Assembly (NCBI GenBank): GCA_002914845.1
Contig: JXTC01000132.1
Span: 62,001 to 126,000 of the forward strand
Direction: 5' to 3'
From: Trema orientale
Taxonomy: Eukaryota > Streptophyta > Magnoliopsida > Rosales > Cannabaceae
Length of the DNA: 64,000 bases
Position 1 is the stretch's first letter. The number at the start of each line of letters is the position of its first letter. Of the stretch, positions 1 to 12,000 are shown in pieces. Position numbers and translations under genes: made by a program. The notes beneath the pieces were generated by a model that saw only the letters and a list, made by a program, of their open reading frames with translations, did no database searches and was not told the DNA's origin.

Positions 1-2851
1 ATTAAACCAAGTTTTGTCTACTATTAAAACCGATAAAATTTTCGGAGCAGTTGTTGCAGGTACAACAACATTTCCTTACCTAATAAAACAAAATCTACAA
101 ATAAAAATACTAATTCCTATTCATAAAAAAAAACTAATACCTTTTTCCTTTTTTATATTTCTTTTTCTATGTAGATCTATATGTGATCAAATTTCAAAAG
201 TGCGGTCTTCCTCATTGTCATTTCTTATTTTGGTTAGCCCAAATGAAAAATTATCTGAACCATCACAAATAGATAAATTTATCTCAACCGAAATACCTGA
301 TCCTGGAAAAAAAACCCACAAGAATATAGCATTATAGCAGAATTTATGATACATGGACCATGCGGTGCTGCCAAAACAAATGCTCCATGTATGAAAAACT
401 CAGTTTGTTCTAAAAAATTTCTTAAACAATTTAAAAATGAAACAACCATCGAAGAAAACGGATTCGTCAACTGCAAACGCAGAAATACAATGTTTTATGT
501 ACAAAAAGAAGATATTAAATTGGACAATAGATTTGTAGTCCTTTATAATAAAGATTTATGCTTAAAATTCTGCGCCCACATAAAAGTTGAAATATGTTCA
601 CAGTTTATATTAATAAAATATTTATTTAAGTATTTAACAAAAGGTCCAGATAGAATAAGAGCAATAATAGAAGATAATATATGCACTGAACAATTTGGAC
701 AAACTACTTTTAAAAAACTAGACGAAATAAAAAACTATATTAACTGCTGATATATAACACCATATGAAGCTATGTGGAGATTATATGAATATCCCATACA
801 CCACAGAAATCCAGTAGTACAAAGATTAACAATTCATTTAAAACATATGCAAAACATAACATTTCATTCGAAGTAATGTCTATATAATATAATCAGAAAA
901 ACCAGGAATCCAGAAAACAACTTTAACAGAATGGATGGAAATTAATAAAATTAATGCAAAAGCAAGATAACTTTCTTATATACAATTCCCCACTAAATGG
1001 GTATGGAATAATAAAGACAAAATTTGGACTCCCAGAAAATCAGAATATTCAATTGGACGAACTTTTTATGTCCATCCAAGTTCTGGAGAATTATAATATC
1101 TAAAATTATTATTAAATCATCAAAAAGGAGCAACAAGTTTCGAATTTATAAGAACAATTAATGATATAACATACCTTACATAGCAAGCAGCATGTAATAT
1201 ATTAGGTTTATTAGGAGATGATAAAGAGTGGAATGAATCAATCTTAGAAGCCTCATTTTGGTCAACTCCATATCAATTACGATAATTATTTACCATAATT
1301 TTATTATTTTATAATGTAAACAATCCAATAACATTATTACAAAATCATTAGAAACTTATGACGGAAGATATTTTACATAGAATCAAAACCTTATTCAATA
1401 ATCCAAACTTTTAAATACCTGAAAACGAATTATACAACTATGTCTTATATGAATTAGAAAAGTAATTAAATTCAAATTCATCAACTATAACAAATTTTAA
1501 TTTACCTCTACTAACTAGAACATTAATTGATGATTTAAATAATAAACTTTTGCGAGAAGAATTAGACTACGACATTTGCAAATTAAAAGAAGAAAATACA
1601 ACTTTAGAAAAAAACTTAAATAATGAATAATGGCATATCTATGAACAAATTATAGAGTCATTGAACAATAAAACACAAGATTTATTCTTTATTTATGGAT
1701 ACGGAGGAACCAGAAAAACTTACTTATGGAATGCAATCATTACAAAAGTCAGATCAAAAAATGGAATCGTTTTAGCTGTTGCATTATCTGGAATAGCCTC
1801 ATTATTATTACCTAAAGGTAGAACCGCACATTCAAGATTTCGAATACCCTTATCAACTGATAAATTTTCTATTTGCCATATCAAAAAAGGAACCCAATTA
1901 GCAAAATTAATCGAAAAAACATCATTAATATTATGGGATGAAGCACCAATGAATAATAAACATTGTTTCGAAGCTTTAGACAAAACACTACAAGACTTAA
2001 AAGATAATTTTAACCAATCTTTTGGTAGAATGACAATTATATTGGGAGGTGATATCAGGCAAATCTTACTTGTTATACCTGGTGGAACAAAAGAAGACAT
2101 AATAAATGCAAGCATAAATAATTCTTATCTATGGCCATATTTTAAATTATTCTCCCCAACAGAAAATATGAGGTTAAAAAATCCTAATACAACAGAGCAA
2201 GAAAAGAAAGAAATTTCAGACTTTTCAAAATGGATATTAAATGTTGGAAATGGTACTGCAGAAGGAATAAAAGATCCTGAAAATGAAGATGAAATGTAGA
2301 TTAAAATACCAAAAAAATATATAATACAATACGAAGCAAATCCAATTGAAAAAATTTTAGAATTAATATATGACGATTTTGGAAAAAACTTTAACAATAT
2401 TGACTATATACAACATAGAGTAATAATAACTCCAAAGAATAATATAGCTGATGATATAAATAAATATATATTATCATTAATACCAAACGAATCAAAATTT
2501 TATTATAGTTATGATACAATAATAGTTACAACTGAAAATATTGATGAACTTAATTTATTATATCCTCAAGAATTTTTACATACTTTAAATTTTAACGGCA
2601 TACCATCACATGAATTAAGTCTTATGATCGGAACTCCAATAATGTTATTACGAAATTTAAATCAATCAATAGGATTATGTAACGGAACAAGGCTTATCAT
2701 CACACAATTAACAAATAGAATTATAGATGGTCAGATTATAAATTCAAATAATAAAAATAAAAAAGTATATATTCCAAGAATAGAAATGATTATTAATGAA
2801 ACTAGATGGCCAATCACCTTGTATATAAAATGTTCAGAGATGCATATATAA
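1..2851 (+). pseudogene. Helitron Rep/PIF1-like helicase, disrupted
   Basis: In active elements this protein nicks, transfers and unwinds the transposon. Conserved blocks remain in shifting frames: a Helitron helicase-like N-terminal stretch from about 239, HGPCG near 352, HIKVE at 577-591, and the two-tyrosine motif KYLFKYLTKG near 615-645. The HUH part of the Rep domain would lie upstream of the window. The region 750-1300 still reads as Helitron sequence (EAMWRLYEYPIH and onward) but with many stops. The PIF1 helicase part at 1661-2299 is the longest open piece: Walker A reads GYGGTRKT near 1699, where the family has a glycine in place of the arginine, and Walker B reads LILWDEAPM near 1927. 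The last plus-strand block is 2624-2851. The missing C-terminal block is found inverted just downstream. Confidence 0.85.
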
Positions 2852-2888
2852 ATTTATATTAGGATAATTCAGAAAATAATTTTTATGC

Positions 2889-3061
2889 TTACTTAATGTT
2901 ATGTAAAATTTTTTTATAAACTATATTTTTGACATGAGTTGGATGTTTATTGACGGATTCATTTATCAATATATATAGTCCTTTAGGAGTTGTTACTTGC
3001 GATAAAGCTACATATAATTGACCATGTGTAAAGATTTCATTTTCTAAATAAATATTATTAA
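2889..3061 (-). pseudogene. Inverted C-terminal fragment of Helitron helicase
   Basis: Read on the minus strand, this stretch gives about 57 codons ending in a TAA at 2891-2889. It contains HGQLYVALSQVT, the conserved late motif of Helitron PIF1-like helicases (usually HGQLYVALSRV), followed by a typical tail with NIVYKKIL. It lies directly after the plus-strand helicase, in opposite orientation, exactly where that gene lacks this block. It is either a local inversion or the end of another Helitron. It is too short and isolated to be functional. Confidence 0.75.
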
Positions 3062-3091
3062 TGCTTTTCCCCTTTTGCAGTTAAAACAAAA

Positions 3092-5550
3092 ATGACAATA
3101 CCGATACGATCTCTCAAGCCTAATGAAATCTACGGAGCAATCGAAGCTCGCATCATCAGACTCTGGCATAACAACAATTACATAACCGGGCGTCTAAAAG
3201 TTTGGATTGTATCTTAGTTGATCATAGGATTGTATCTTAGTTGATCATAAGGTAAAAAAATAGCATTAAATTACTTTATGTCATACGACATTATAATACA
3301 TTATAATTAATACATATATCCATTAATACTTAATCTTATACAATATCATGTAATAATCAAATACTTTTTGTATAAAATACAGCACGAAGCAATCCACGGA
3401 ACAATCAAAGCTCGAGATGCAGATCATATTTTACAACAAATAACTGAAGGACAAGTATACCAAATCAGCAATTTCAATGTTGCACCGAATAAACCAAGAT
3501 ATAAAGTCGTCCCCTATATTGCGATACCTCTGTTTGCCAGAGCAATCTCCTTCAGTCCAATAACGACCCTAACAACAAACATTCCAATGCATAAATTCTA
3601 TTTCATATATTTTAACCAGCTGCCTACAAAAACAGATATTCATAACATCTTATCAGGTATTAATAATTACAATATTATTTTCTAATTAACACTTACCAAC
3701 AATTATCTAATTTTTTTTTATATTAATCCTTTTTTCCCTCTCTTTTTTTTTTTTTTTTTTTTTTAATAAACAATAGATGTTATAGGAATGTTAATAGAAA
3801 TACAAGATCTAGAAGAAACAGAGATCAAGGAAAAAATGATACCAAGATGAACGTTGATAATACAAAACATTAGGTAATGAATTCATTTATCTCTAACATT
3901 AACATATTAAAATAATAATAATTTTCCACTTTGACCTTAATTTGATGCTATTTTTTCCCAAACTACAGGAGTGAAAAACTGCAAATCACTTCATGGGACG
4001 AGACATCTAAAAAATTTAATACAGATATTGTAAATACGATCGAGGAACCAGTCATAACCATTTTTACATCTATGAGAGTAAAACAATATCTAGGTAACCA
4101 ATAATTATATTTTATCTTCACACCAAATACACACATTATTTTAAATTATATATTAACTAATATAAACTTCTATGTCGAATAGGAAATATATATGTTGCAA
4201 GTACAAATGCAATAATATGTTATATGAACATAGACATACCAGAAGTTAACGCATTAAAAACACGGTAAAAATTATCATTTATACTTCTTTTTTTTAAAAA
4301 AAAACTACCACATTGACCTTAATTAAATATTGATCCTTTTTCATGTATTTACTCTTCAGGTTTCAACACACAATACTGCACATCGAATTCCTTCCAGCTC
4401 CCATTCCAAGAGAAAAATAACCACCAGAACAGGAAAAATTGCAGAACAGAAAAACAATTGCAGAACTAAACAGACTAGATCAACTAACTCAACTGGTTAA
4501 AATGAATACAATAATATAAATAAAAATATCATTCCAAATTATAATTTAAACTAATATCAGATTTTTTTACCTCCAGGGAATCAAATTTACAGTAAAGGCA
4601 TCAATATTTAAATTTGAAACACCAAGGTTGGTATTACAATTCCTGTCATCAGTGTCCAAGACAAGTCCCGAAATAGGAAGTGGGTGGTGGTGCGACACAC
4701 ATGGTCATCTGACATCAATCCCAACTCCATGGTACAACATATAATCAAATAATTTATATAAATATTTCTTTAATTAATTTATTTATACATAAAAAAACAA
4801 TAGTTTAGAATACCAAACAGTAACTAAAATATTTCCACTAATTCTTTATACTAAATTCTTCTTTCACATTATTACTTCAACAGGTATAAATTAAATACCA
4901 GAATTCAAGATGAAACAAGGTTCACCGTCATCACAATATTCGGAAAAGCAGCCCAAGTTCTAATAAAAAAATCATGCTCCGTATTAACAATACAAGAAGG
5001 TTACACTGATTCGACAATATTGCCACCAATAATCGAGCAACTATGCGGACAAACAAGAATATTCCAAGTTTATTTCAGAACTAGTGGAGCTTTAATTGAC
5101 ACAATCGTGTCAAAGATTTTTGATAACGATGAATCCGCCACATTATCACTTCCAGCACCACTAACTATTGCAGAAACAGAAGTAATACCAACCATACCGC
5201 TTGATCCAAAAACACCTGATCCAAAAAAAATTACAGAAAGGTAAAATGCAACTATCTGATTATTCTTAATTTTAAAAAATATATAATACATGATCCATCA
5301 TTTAAATAATATATATATATATTTGTATTTCAGATCAAAAACAACATCAACAGAAGCATCAACGAAGCGAAAGTTAATCAGGTAATTAATTTGATTATAT
5401 TCAAAAATGAATACTGCATATCTTAATAACAAAACTTCATCCTTTCCCTTTAACAAAATAGTTTAATCAAATTCTTTTTTCCTATTCTAATTTTTATCCT
5501 CTAATTGCAGTGAAGAGGAGCAACAAAAGAAAGGAAAGCAAAAGCTGTGA
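3092..5550 (+). CDS. RPA1-like (replication protein A 70-kDa) gene carried by the Helitron
   Basis: RPA70 is the large subunit of the single-strand DNA-binding complex, and plant Helitrons commonly carry a copy next to the Rep-helicase gene. A probable start is ATG 3092. Approximate exons inferred from splice signals and homology: 3092-3252, 3379-3655, 3777-3895, 3969-4093, 4182-4264, 4361-4423, 4578-4732, 4885-5240, 5334-5381 and 5511-5550 (stop TGA). The translation shows an N-terminal OB-fold (IEARIIRLWH; HGTIKARDADHI), a second OB-fold, and a C-terminal zinc-ribbon OB domain with GWYYNSCHQCPRQV and later WWCDTHG, giving a CxxC...CxxH set. The tail is lysine-rich. Damage: a 23-bp tandem duplication and a frame change near 3200-3250, a stop in the 3777-3895 exon, and a stop near 4670. 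It is probably a recent pseudogene, although most exon borders survive. Confidence 0.75.
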
Positions 5551-5710
5551 AGTGAATTACCAACCTACTTTAGTATAAAAACATTTTGTAATATTCTGAA
5601 AAACATCTTATTATATCAAAAACAAATATCATTGTATTATAAAAAATTACTAACTATTATAAATAATATAACAATTATTACATTATAAACTTATTATACA
5701 CAGAATATAA

Positions 5711-5741
5711 TCCGCAGTAAACGCGCAGGTTAAAACACTCA
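5711..5741 (+). other. Putative Helitron 3' terminus
   Basis: A CG-rich short inverted motif (CGC at 5713-5715, GCG at 5723-5725) is followed by AGGTTAAAACACTCA and a T. Plant Helitron termini usually have a stronger GC hairpin, then a short AT-rich run ending in CTRR before a host T. The context fits, since it lies 160 bp after the RPA-like stop, but the hairpin is weak and the last four bases are CTCA, so this is a degraded or approximate end. Confidence 0.45.
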
Positions 5742-7046
5742 TAATAACTAAAAGAAACATATTCGACTGATGTGAAATCATCATCTTTAATCTTGAAAAA
5801 ACAACTACAAAATTTGACAAGGACCGAACGTCATTGATTTTGTTCAGCAAACATTTCTTATTTCAAAAGCTCAATGAACTAATATTTACAATAAATATTG
5901 CAAGTAGAAATACACCATATTTCGGATATACATTAAAGATAAATATTTTCAATTAAATCTAGAAAAAAATGGTTTAGTTTATATTCCCCCGGAGTTATGT
6001 AGAATGTCTGATTATGCCTCACATTTCCAAAATTTTCGACTTTATCCCCAAATCACTAAAATCTATTCTGTCGGGGAAACAAACAAAAAAAACGCCAATC
6101 ACATAATTATAATGTTGTTTGAAAATCCAAATAAGTATAGAGACTAAAATCAGTTAAATGCAATTCTATTCGCCTACCAGAGAGTGATTGTTTAGTGGTT
6201 CTGTAGGCAAAGTTGAAACTTTCAAATAAATAAATAAATAAATAAACCTTCTTTCCGAGGGTACAAGTGTGAATGGGGATCGAGATATTGAAGTTCGGGT
6301 TTTTGATGTAGAATATCACTTTTGAATTACAATTCCCATATTAGATTGCTTGCATATTACAGGAAGAAAATTTAAACTAAGCATAAGTAAATAGTTAGCA
6401 ACTGGCGTTTAATTTCTTTCCTTTGTTCTTCTTTTTATGTTGGAAAGTAGAAAATTGGAAGTTCAACAGCTAAACTAGCAAAATGTGCAACTTTAGACAC
6501 ATTAGATGTTTTGAATTCAAGAGCCAAAATGAGAATAGTTCAACAGGGCATATGTCGATTACAAAAACACCCCGAAAAAATAAAATAAAAAAATATAAAA
6601 AATAAAAAGTAAAAGCACGGTTTCACAATTAAACTTTGTTTAGTGCTTCATAAGTGACTTAACCTTCGGATAACAACATTTGGTGCAAATTAGATAAAAC
6701 ACTCCTGAATCTACATCAAACAAATTCAAGTATATTTCCAAAGTAATTAAAACCCAAGCAACATTAGTCTTGTTTCTTGTACCAGCTTTGGTGGCTGTAA
6801 AGCCGGCAGTCTTCAGCCATTTTAACATGCAGCACCTCAAGCAACATAGACAAAGCTTATATCTAGTTCATTTTAGTAGCCAAGAAGACGATAAAAAGAT
6901 CCAAGGAACACACAGCATATGCGCATCAACTTATAAACGTTAAACTACATAGAACACAGCCAAGTCAAACACTGATTATCAACATTTATTTAACATTTAT
7001 TACGTGTCCCTGAGGTAAGTTCATTCCAGGGATACGCAGAGCCTGT
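5742..7046. other. Spacer and MOB1 3' flank
   Basis: AT-rich sequence with no convincing coding region. The part next to 7047 should hold the MOB1 3' UTR and polyadenylation signals, as that gene is read on the minus strand. A short (AAAT)n-like run lies at about 6225-6245. No mobile element could be identified. Confidence 0.5.
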
Positions 7047-8883
7047 TTAGTAAGGAACAACAATGGATTCGATGAGCTCTTGAAGCGGAGCGAGCTCTCT
7101 CCTGTCTATCAGTCCAAATTCCTGCAGACGGGTTTTACCATAAGAACAAATCACTAGCATCGATCAAGCAAAGAACATTATCATGGTTTATGAACAAATT
7201 TAAAAACTTAATTCGATATCTTACCCTTCCCTTTTGTGTTTCTATAGGCCCGTTTGGGATGACTTTTAATTCCATAGGTAAAAGTATTACAAGACCTTCC
7301 TAGAAAAGTTACTGGGTATACATACTTAAAAAAGTCCTTTAAATAGAGAAAATCTTATGATAATTCATCCAGGGCTATTTGGTATGGGGAGTTCCAAGTT
7401 TTCAGATTAATGGAAAAGCTGAAGAAGGTAATGTGATGGTTTGAAAACTTGAATAACTATATTTGGTTGTGCACTAGAATCTTTCTCATGATTCTCAGGA
7501 ATGCCAAAAAACTTTGTTTGGTTAGACACGGAAATGTACTGATTTTTTGTATTTTGTCCAAAATAATTGAAATAATCATTTTTGGCCCTTTTATTAATAA
7601 TGAATAAACATAATTTTTTAAAGAACAATATTAATTTCTCATAAAATAACAAATATTTTTATTTAAAATAATTATACAATTCTCAAAACACTCTTAGGTT
7701 GTTTACAGTTTTATGTGTTATTTTTTGGAATCGTGCACTTCTTTAGGCCATACATAGTTTTATGTGTTATTTTCTAAAATCGTGTACTTCTTTAGGTCAT
7801 ATACGGTTTTGTGTTATTTTCTGGAATCATGTACTTCTTTAGGCCTTTTACGATTTGATGTGTTATTTTCTGGAATCGTTTATTTTTTTACGTCGTTTAC
7901 GGTTTGATGTGTTATTTTCTAAAATCATGTACTTCTTCAGATCGTATACGGTTTTATGTATTATTTTCTAAAATCGTGTACTTCTTTAGATCGTATACGA
8001 TTTTATATGTTATATTCTAAAATCGTGTACTTCTTTAAATCGTACACGATTTTATGTATTATTTTCTAGAATCGTGTGATGGACCCACAATTACCACTTC
8101 AGATTGCTTTCACATTACCCCCTTCCCCAGCAAAGTGAGCCCTGATGTATCCACTTACCTGAGTTTCAAAAAAGCCCAATACCCTATACCAAACATGGGA
8201 ATCCTAAGATTCCCATTCCCATCCAAACTTTAACCCATACCAAACAGCCCCTTAAAAGTAACTTTTGGGCCTTAAGATGTTTGAAAAGCTATGCCATCTA
8301 GTGGCTGGGCCACATAAAAGAAATTATAGCCTCCTTTTCATTCAACCCCTCTACAGTCCTGCGTACTTTAAATCTCTATTCTTGCATAAATTTTTTGAAG
8401 AGATATACCTATTAAGAGGCTAAACCAATTGACTTTGTCCAAATGAAATGAATTCACAACTAGATGAGGCATTCTTTTGAAATTTTCACAATCGCACAAC
8501 TAGTCATGCGATCAAGCTGAAACATGAATAGGTTATATACAGGAAAATACTTTCCTTTTTTCTTTTCGTTTCTTTTTTCGGAGAAATGAGTTGCATTGCA
8601 TCCCTATATCACTTCTTACATAAACAATCTAATGAAGAAAAATTGACGATCAATTCACAATGGGATTCACAGTCATATCAACAAGCACTCAAAACAATGA
8701 AAGAAAGAGGTAGGGTAAAGAATTCAGGTAAATGTGTGGTCTAAGTGAATTTAGTTTACAATTATGCAAACTTACTACCCCATTAAACAAATGTAGATGA
8801 AGCGTACGTCAATATCACATTAATGTCATGATTTAGGGTCAGAAAAAATTTATACAGCAGACACACACGAGTGCACCACACAG

Positions 8884-8927
<44 letters not shown>

Positions 8928-9050
8928 NAAAGTATGAAATGCTTAAAACAAGTGGGGAGAGAGAGCCAGCAGACACACACGCACGCACACACACACGGAC
9001 GAGAGAGAGAGAACTTACACAGGTAAAAAGTATGAAATGCTTCAAACAAG

Positions 9051-9096
<46 letters not shown>

Positions 9097-12000
9097 TTAC
9101 ACAGGTAAAAAGTATGAAATGCTTAAAACAAGTGTTTAGATGAGCTTCCTCCTTCAGAGACACAATCTTCTGAAAGTGAGAGTGATAAATGTGTGCATAT
9201 ACACGGAAAAGTCTTTTAAATATTGTCTTGACAACTTCCCTGAAGTTAGTAGGAAATGGTGCACCTATAAATACAAATGAAAACAAGTTAAGATCCAAGT
9301 TGCACCAATTTTCTATTTTATCTAGTAAGAGTAGTCCTGTGTGCGCGTGTGTGTAACTTGGTCGTAATCAAGAGAAAGAAATAGTAGATAAACAATTGAG
9401 ACACAACAGTAATTTTCTTGTTTGGTGATTAGATAAGTTGTAACAGTGATAAATACCAAGTCTTTGAGGAAATATGGATTCATCATCAAGTTGAGATTCA
9501 ATCCAGTCCATTAAATATTCAACATATTTTGGAGCTGAAACCTCAATAGGCTTCTTGATTTGTACACCATCTGCCCATCTATACTCGTACCTGCAAGATT
9601 TAATGTGCAAACATAGGAAATTCAACATACTAAAGGTTAAGAAAACCATCAAAACACTTAGCTTGAATAAGTATATTCAAACCAACAAGGCGAACAAGAA
9701 AAAGAAAGGGAAATTCATAGTACCCAGCACCGCTGCAAAACAATTCACTAAATTTTCATAGTAGCCATACAGGTTCAAACAAATCCTCTTAAATTCCAGT
9801 ATAATTGTAAGAAGTTCACAATTAGACTGGACAATTCCAGAAACTCTGATAGTTTTGGACTGCATTTGCCTTTAGGTTTCACATTAGGGCTGTAAAACAT
9901 AATCATAGTTATCATTTTCAGCAATATTAATAAATAAATAACTAAAACCAAGTTTTTTTATTTTTATTTTTTACTCTTTTGAGGTAACCAACAACAATTG
10001 TTATAACAGTAGTAACAATTTCCTGTACATCAGAGTTAACTACGAAAGACAATTAAAAACTTTCATAGAGCTAAATTCATATAAACTTATCTGATAATTT
10101 TAGAACAAACGAAATTATGAAAAAGGTTAAAGCAGAGCTAAATTCATTTAAACTGATTTGATAAATATTTTTAAAAAGCAAAAAAAGAACAAAAACAAAA
10201 AACCAAAAAAGCAATAAAAAACACAAACAAAACAAATGAGCAATAAGGCTAAAGCAGTTAAAATATGCATACTTAGGGCCAGCAGTCATTGTAGGACAAT
10301 TCTCAGGAGTACAGAACTCTGTGAGGGTGCCATAAAGCAAATTCACCTGATTGAAGAAATCTACAGCTGGAATTCAAAAAAAAAAAAAAAAAATCCTGCT
10401 ATTCAGATATATAATTCACACAACCGGTTGCTTAAAAATAGATTTTGAGGTTACGTATTACCCAAATAGAGAACACTAAGCGAACAAAAATATTGAACAA
10501 AAAAGAAAAGGTGCAGATGTAATAGAAGGGGAGAGAGAAACAGAAAATTATGTTGCAATGTGGAGGGAGAGGGAGAGGAATAGGGATGGAGGAGAGGGAA
10601 ATACTGTTGACAGCAAGCCACTCATTTAAGTCTTCCCCTGTGGGGAGTTTTACCGCTTCCCTAAGATTTCCACTACCCAATGTGGCATCAATGTGCTTTC
10701 TAAGCTGAGCTCCCTGCATCAAGATAAGAATAGAGTAATTGATGAGGCAGAGGAACAAGAATAAATTAAATTAATTTTTCGTATTAATTTTTTTTTTTAA
10801 TATGAATTAGATTAGGAATTTATATTATTATTATTAGGATTCTATTATATATGTCAGTTTCCCAATTGTATTTGGTTTCATGTTCATATTTAGGGTGTTT
10901 AGTTTTCCTATTGTTTAGTTTCCTGTGTTAGGTTTATGTTTCATGTTTGTGTTAGTTTTTTATTCTTCTCTAGTTTCCTTGTTATTGTTCAATGGCCTAT
11001 CTATAAATAGGGCTATCTATGTTCATTGTTTTCAAACTATGAATGAATTATTAAATTACTAATAAATGAATTATTAAATTATATCTCTTTAATCTCTCTC
11101 TTGATTCTCTTCTTTCTTTTATCTCTCTCTTGATTCTCTTCTATGTCTCTAATCTGTCTACATTCTTGTCTTTCTATCTCTCTTGGCTTTTCACCCTCTA
11201 GTTCAATATCAATAATGATATTAGCAAAGGAATAAGACCAGAATATATTTCTAAATTATAACTAATTGAAATTATCTGATTAGAGTAAATATAACAAAAC
11301 GAAAAAAGATAAATAATTATTAGTGTGCTTTTTATGAGCAATGAAGCAACAGAATATGCAATTTTAAGAGAAACTGAAAAATAGTAAATATAAACATCTA
11401 CACCATATTAGATTCCATCATCTAACAGATACATGAAATTGCAAGTTATAAAGGAACTAACCTTACTCCCAGAGGGAGCACTCTTCTTAGGGCGAAATGT
11501 CCTCTGGTTTCTGCTCAAAAAATTACCAAGACAAGACATGTTACTAAATATATAGCCAAAACTTTCCTTTGGACATCAAAGATCAAGAAAAACTAAAAAA
11601 TTGAGAATAATCTAAAAGTTAGGAATAGAAAACTACAGAAATTTGGATAGTAACGAAAAACAAGCATGTAATAGTATCAATACAAAAACTAGGTGAAGGG
11701 CAGGTAAGGAGGGAAGGAATAAGGGCAAGAATAAAAGCAGAGCAATTTGCATAATGTCAAAGTAGCTTTCTACACAAACATCCGCAAAAAAAAGTACTTG
11801 ATTCTTTCTTGACTCGCTAAATATAATTCATGTCCCAATACAACTTTCCACTAATCACCTTCACTTCAACTTTCAATCTAAGTTAAATCTGATATCTTCT
11901 TGCAACACTATATGCCTTCAACATTTTTGGTGTACTTATACGCATTGACACATAATCAACAACGTCAGTGATTGAAAATACCAAGTGTAACAATCACAGA

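Larger units (their letters stand above)
1..5741 (+). mobile_element. Helitron, 3' part, decayed autonomous copy
   Basis: The segment contains in order a Rep/PIF1-helicase coding region and an RPA1-like gene, which is the gene content of plant autonomous Helitrons (rolling-circle transposons). The 5' end lies outside the window. The probable 3' end is near 5741, where a CG-richer short imperfect hairpin is followed by TTAAAACACT-CA and then a T. Intact Helitrons end in CTRR and insert between A and T; here the end reads CTCA, so it is mutated or slightly misplaced. The helicase gene is full of stops and frameshifts, so this copy cannot move by itself. Confidence 0.85.

Noticed and set aside
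2125..2397. 90-codon minus-strand frame and similar ones opposite the Helitron helicase
   Set aside because: They are antisense shadows of the plus-strand helicase, which has the recognisable motifs.
8783..9298. 171-codon frame with Ser/Leu runs
   Set aside because: It is MOB1 exon 6 reading through its donor into (GA)n repeats, not a separate gene.
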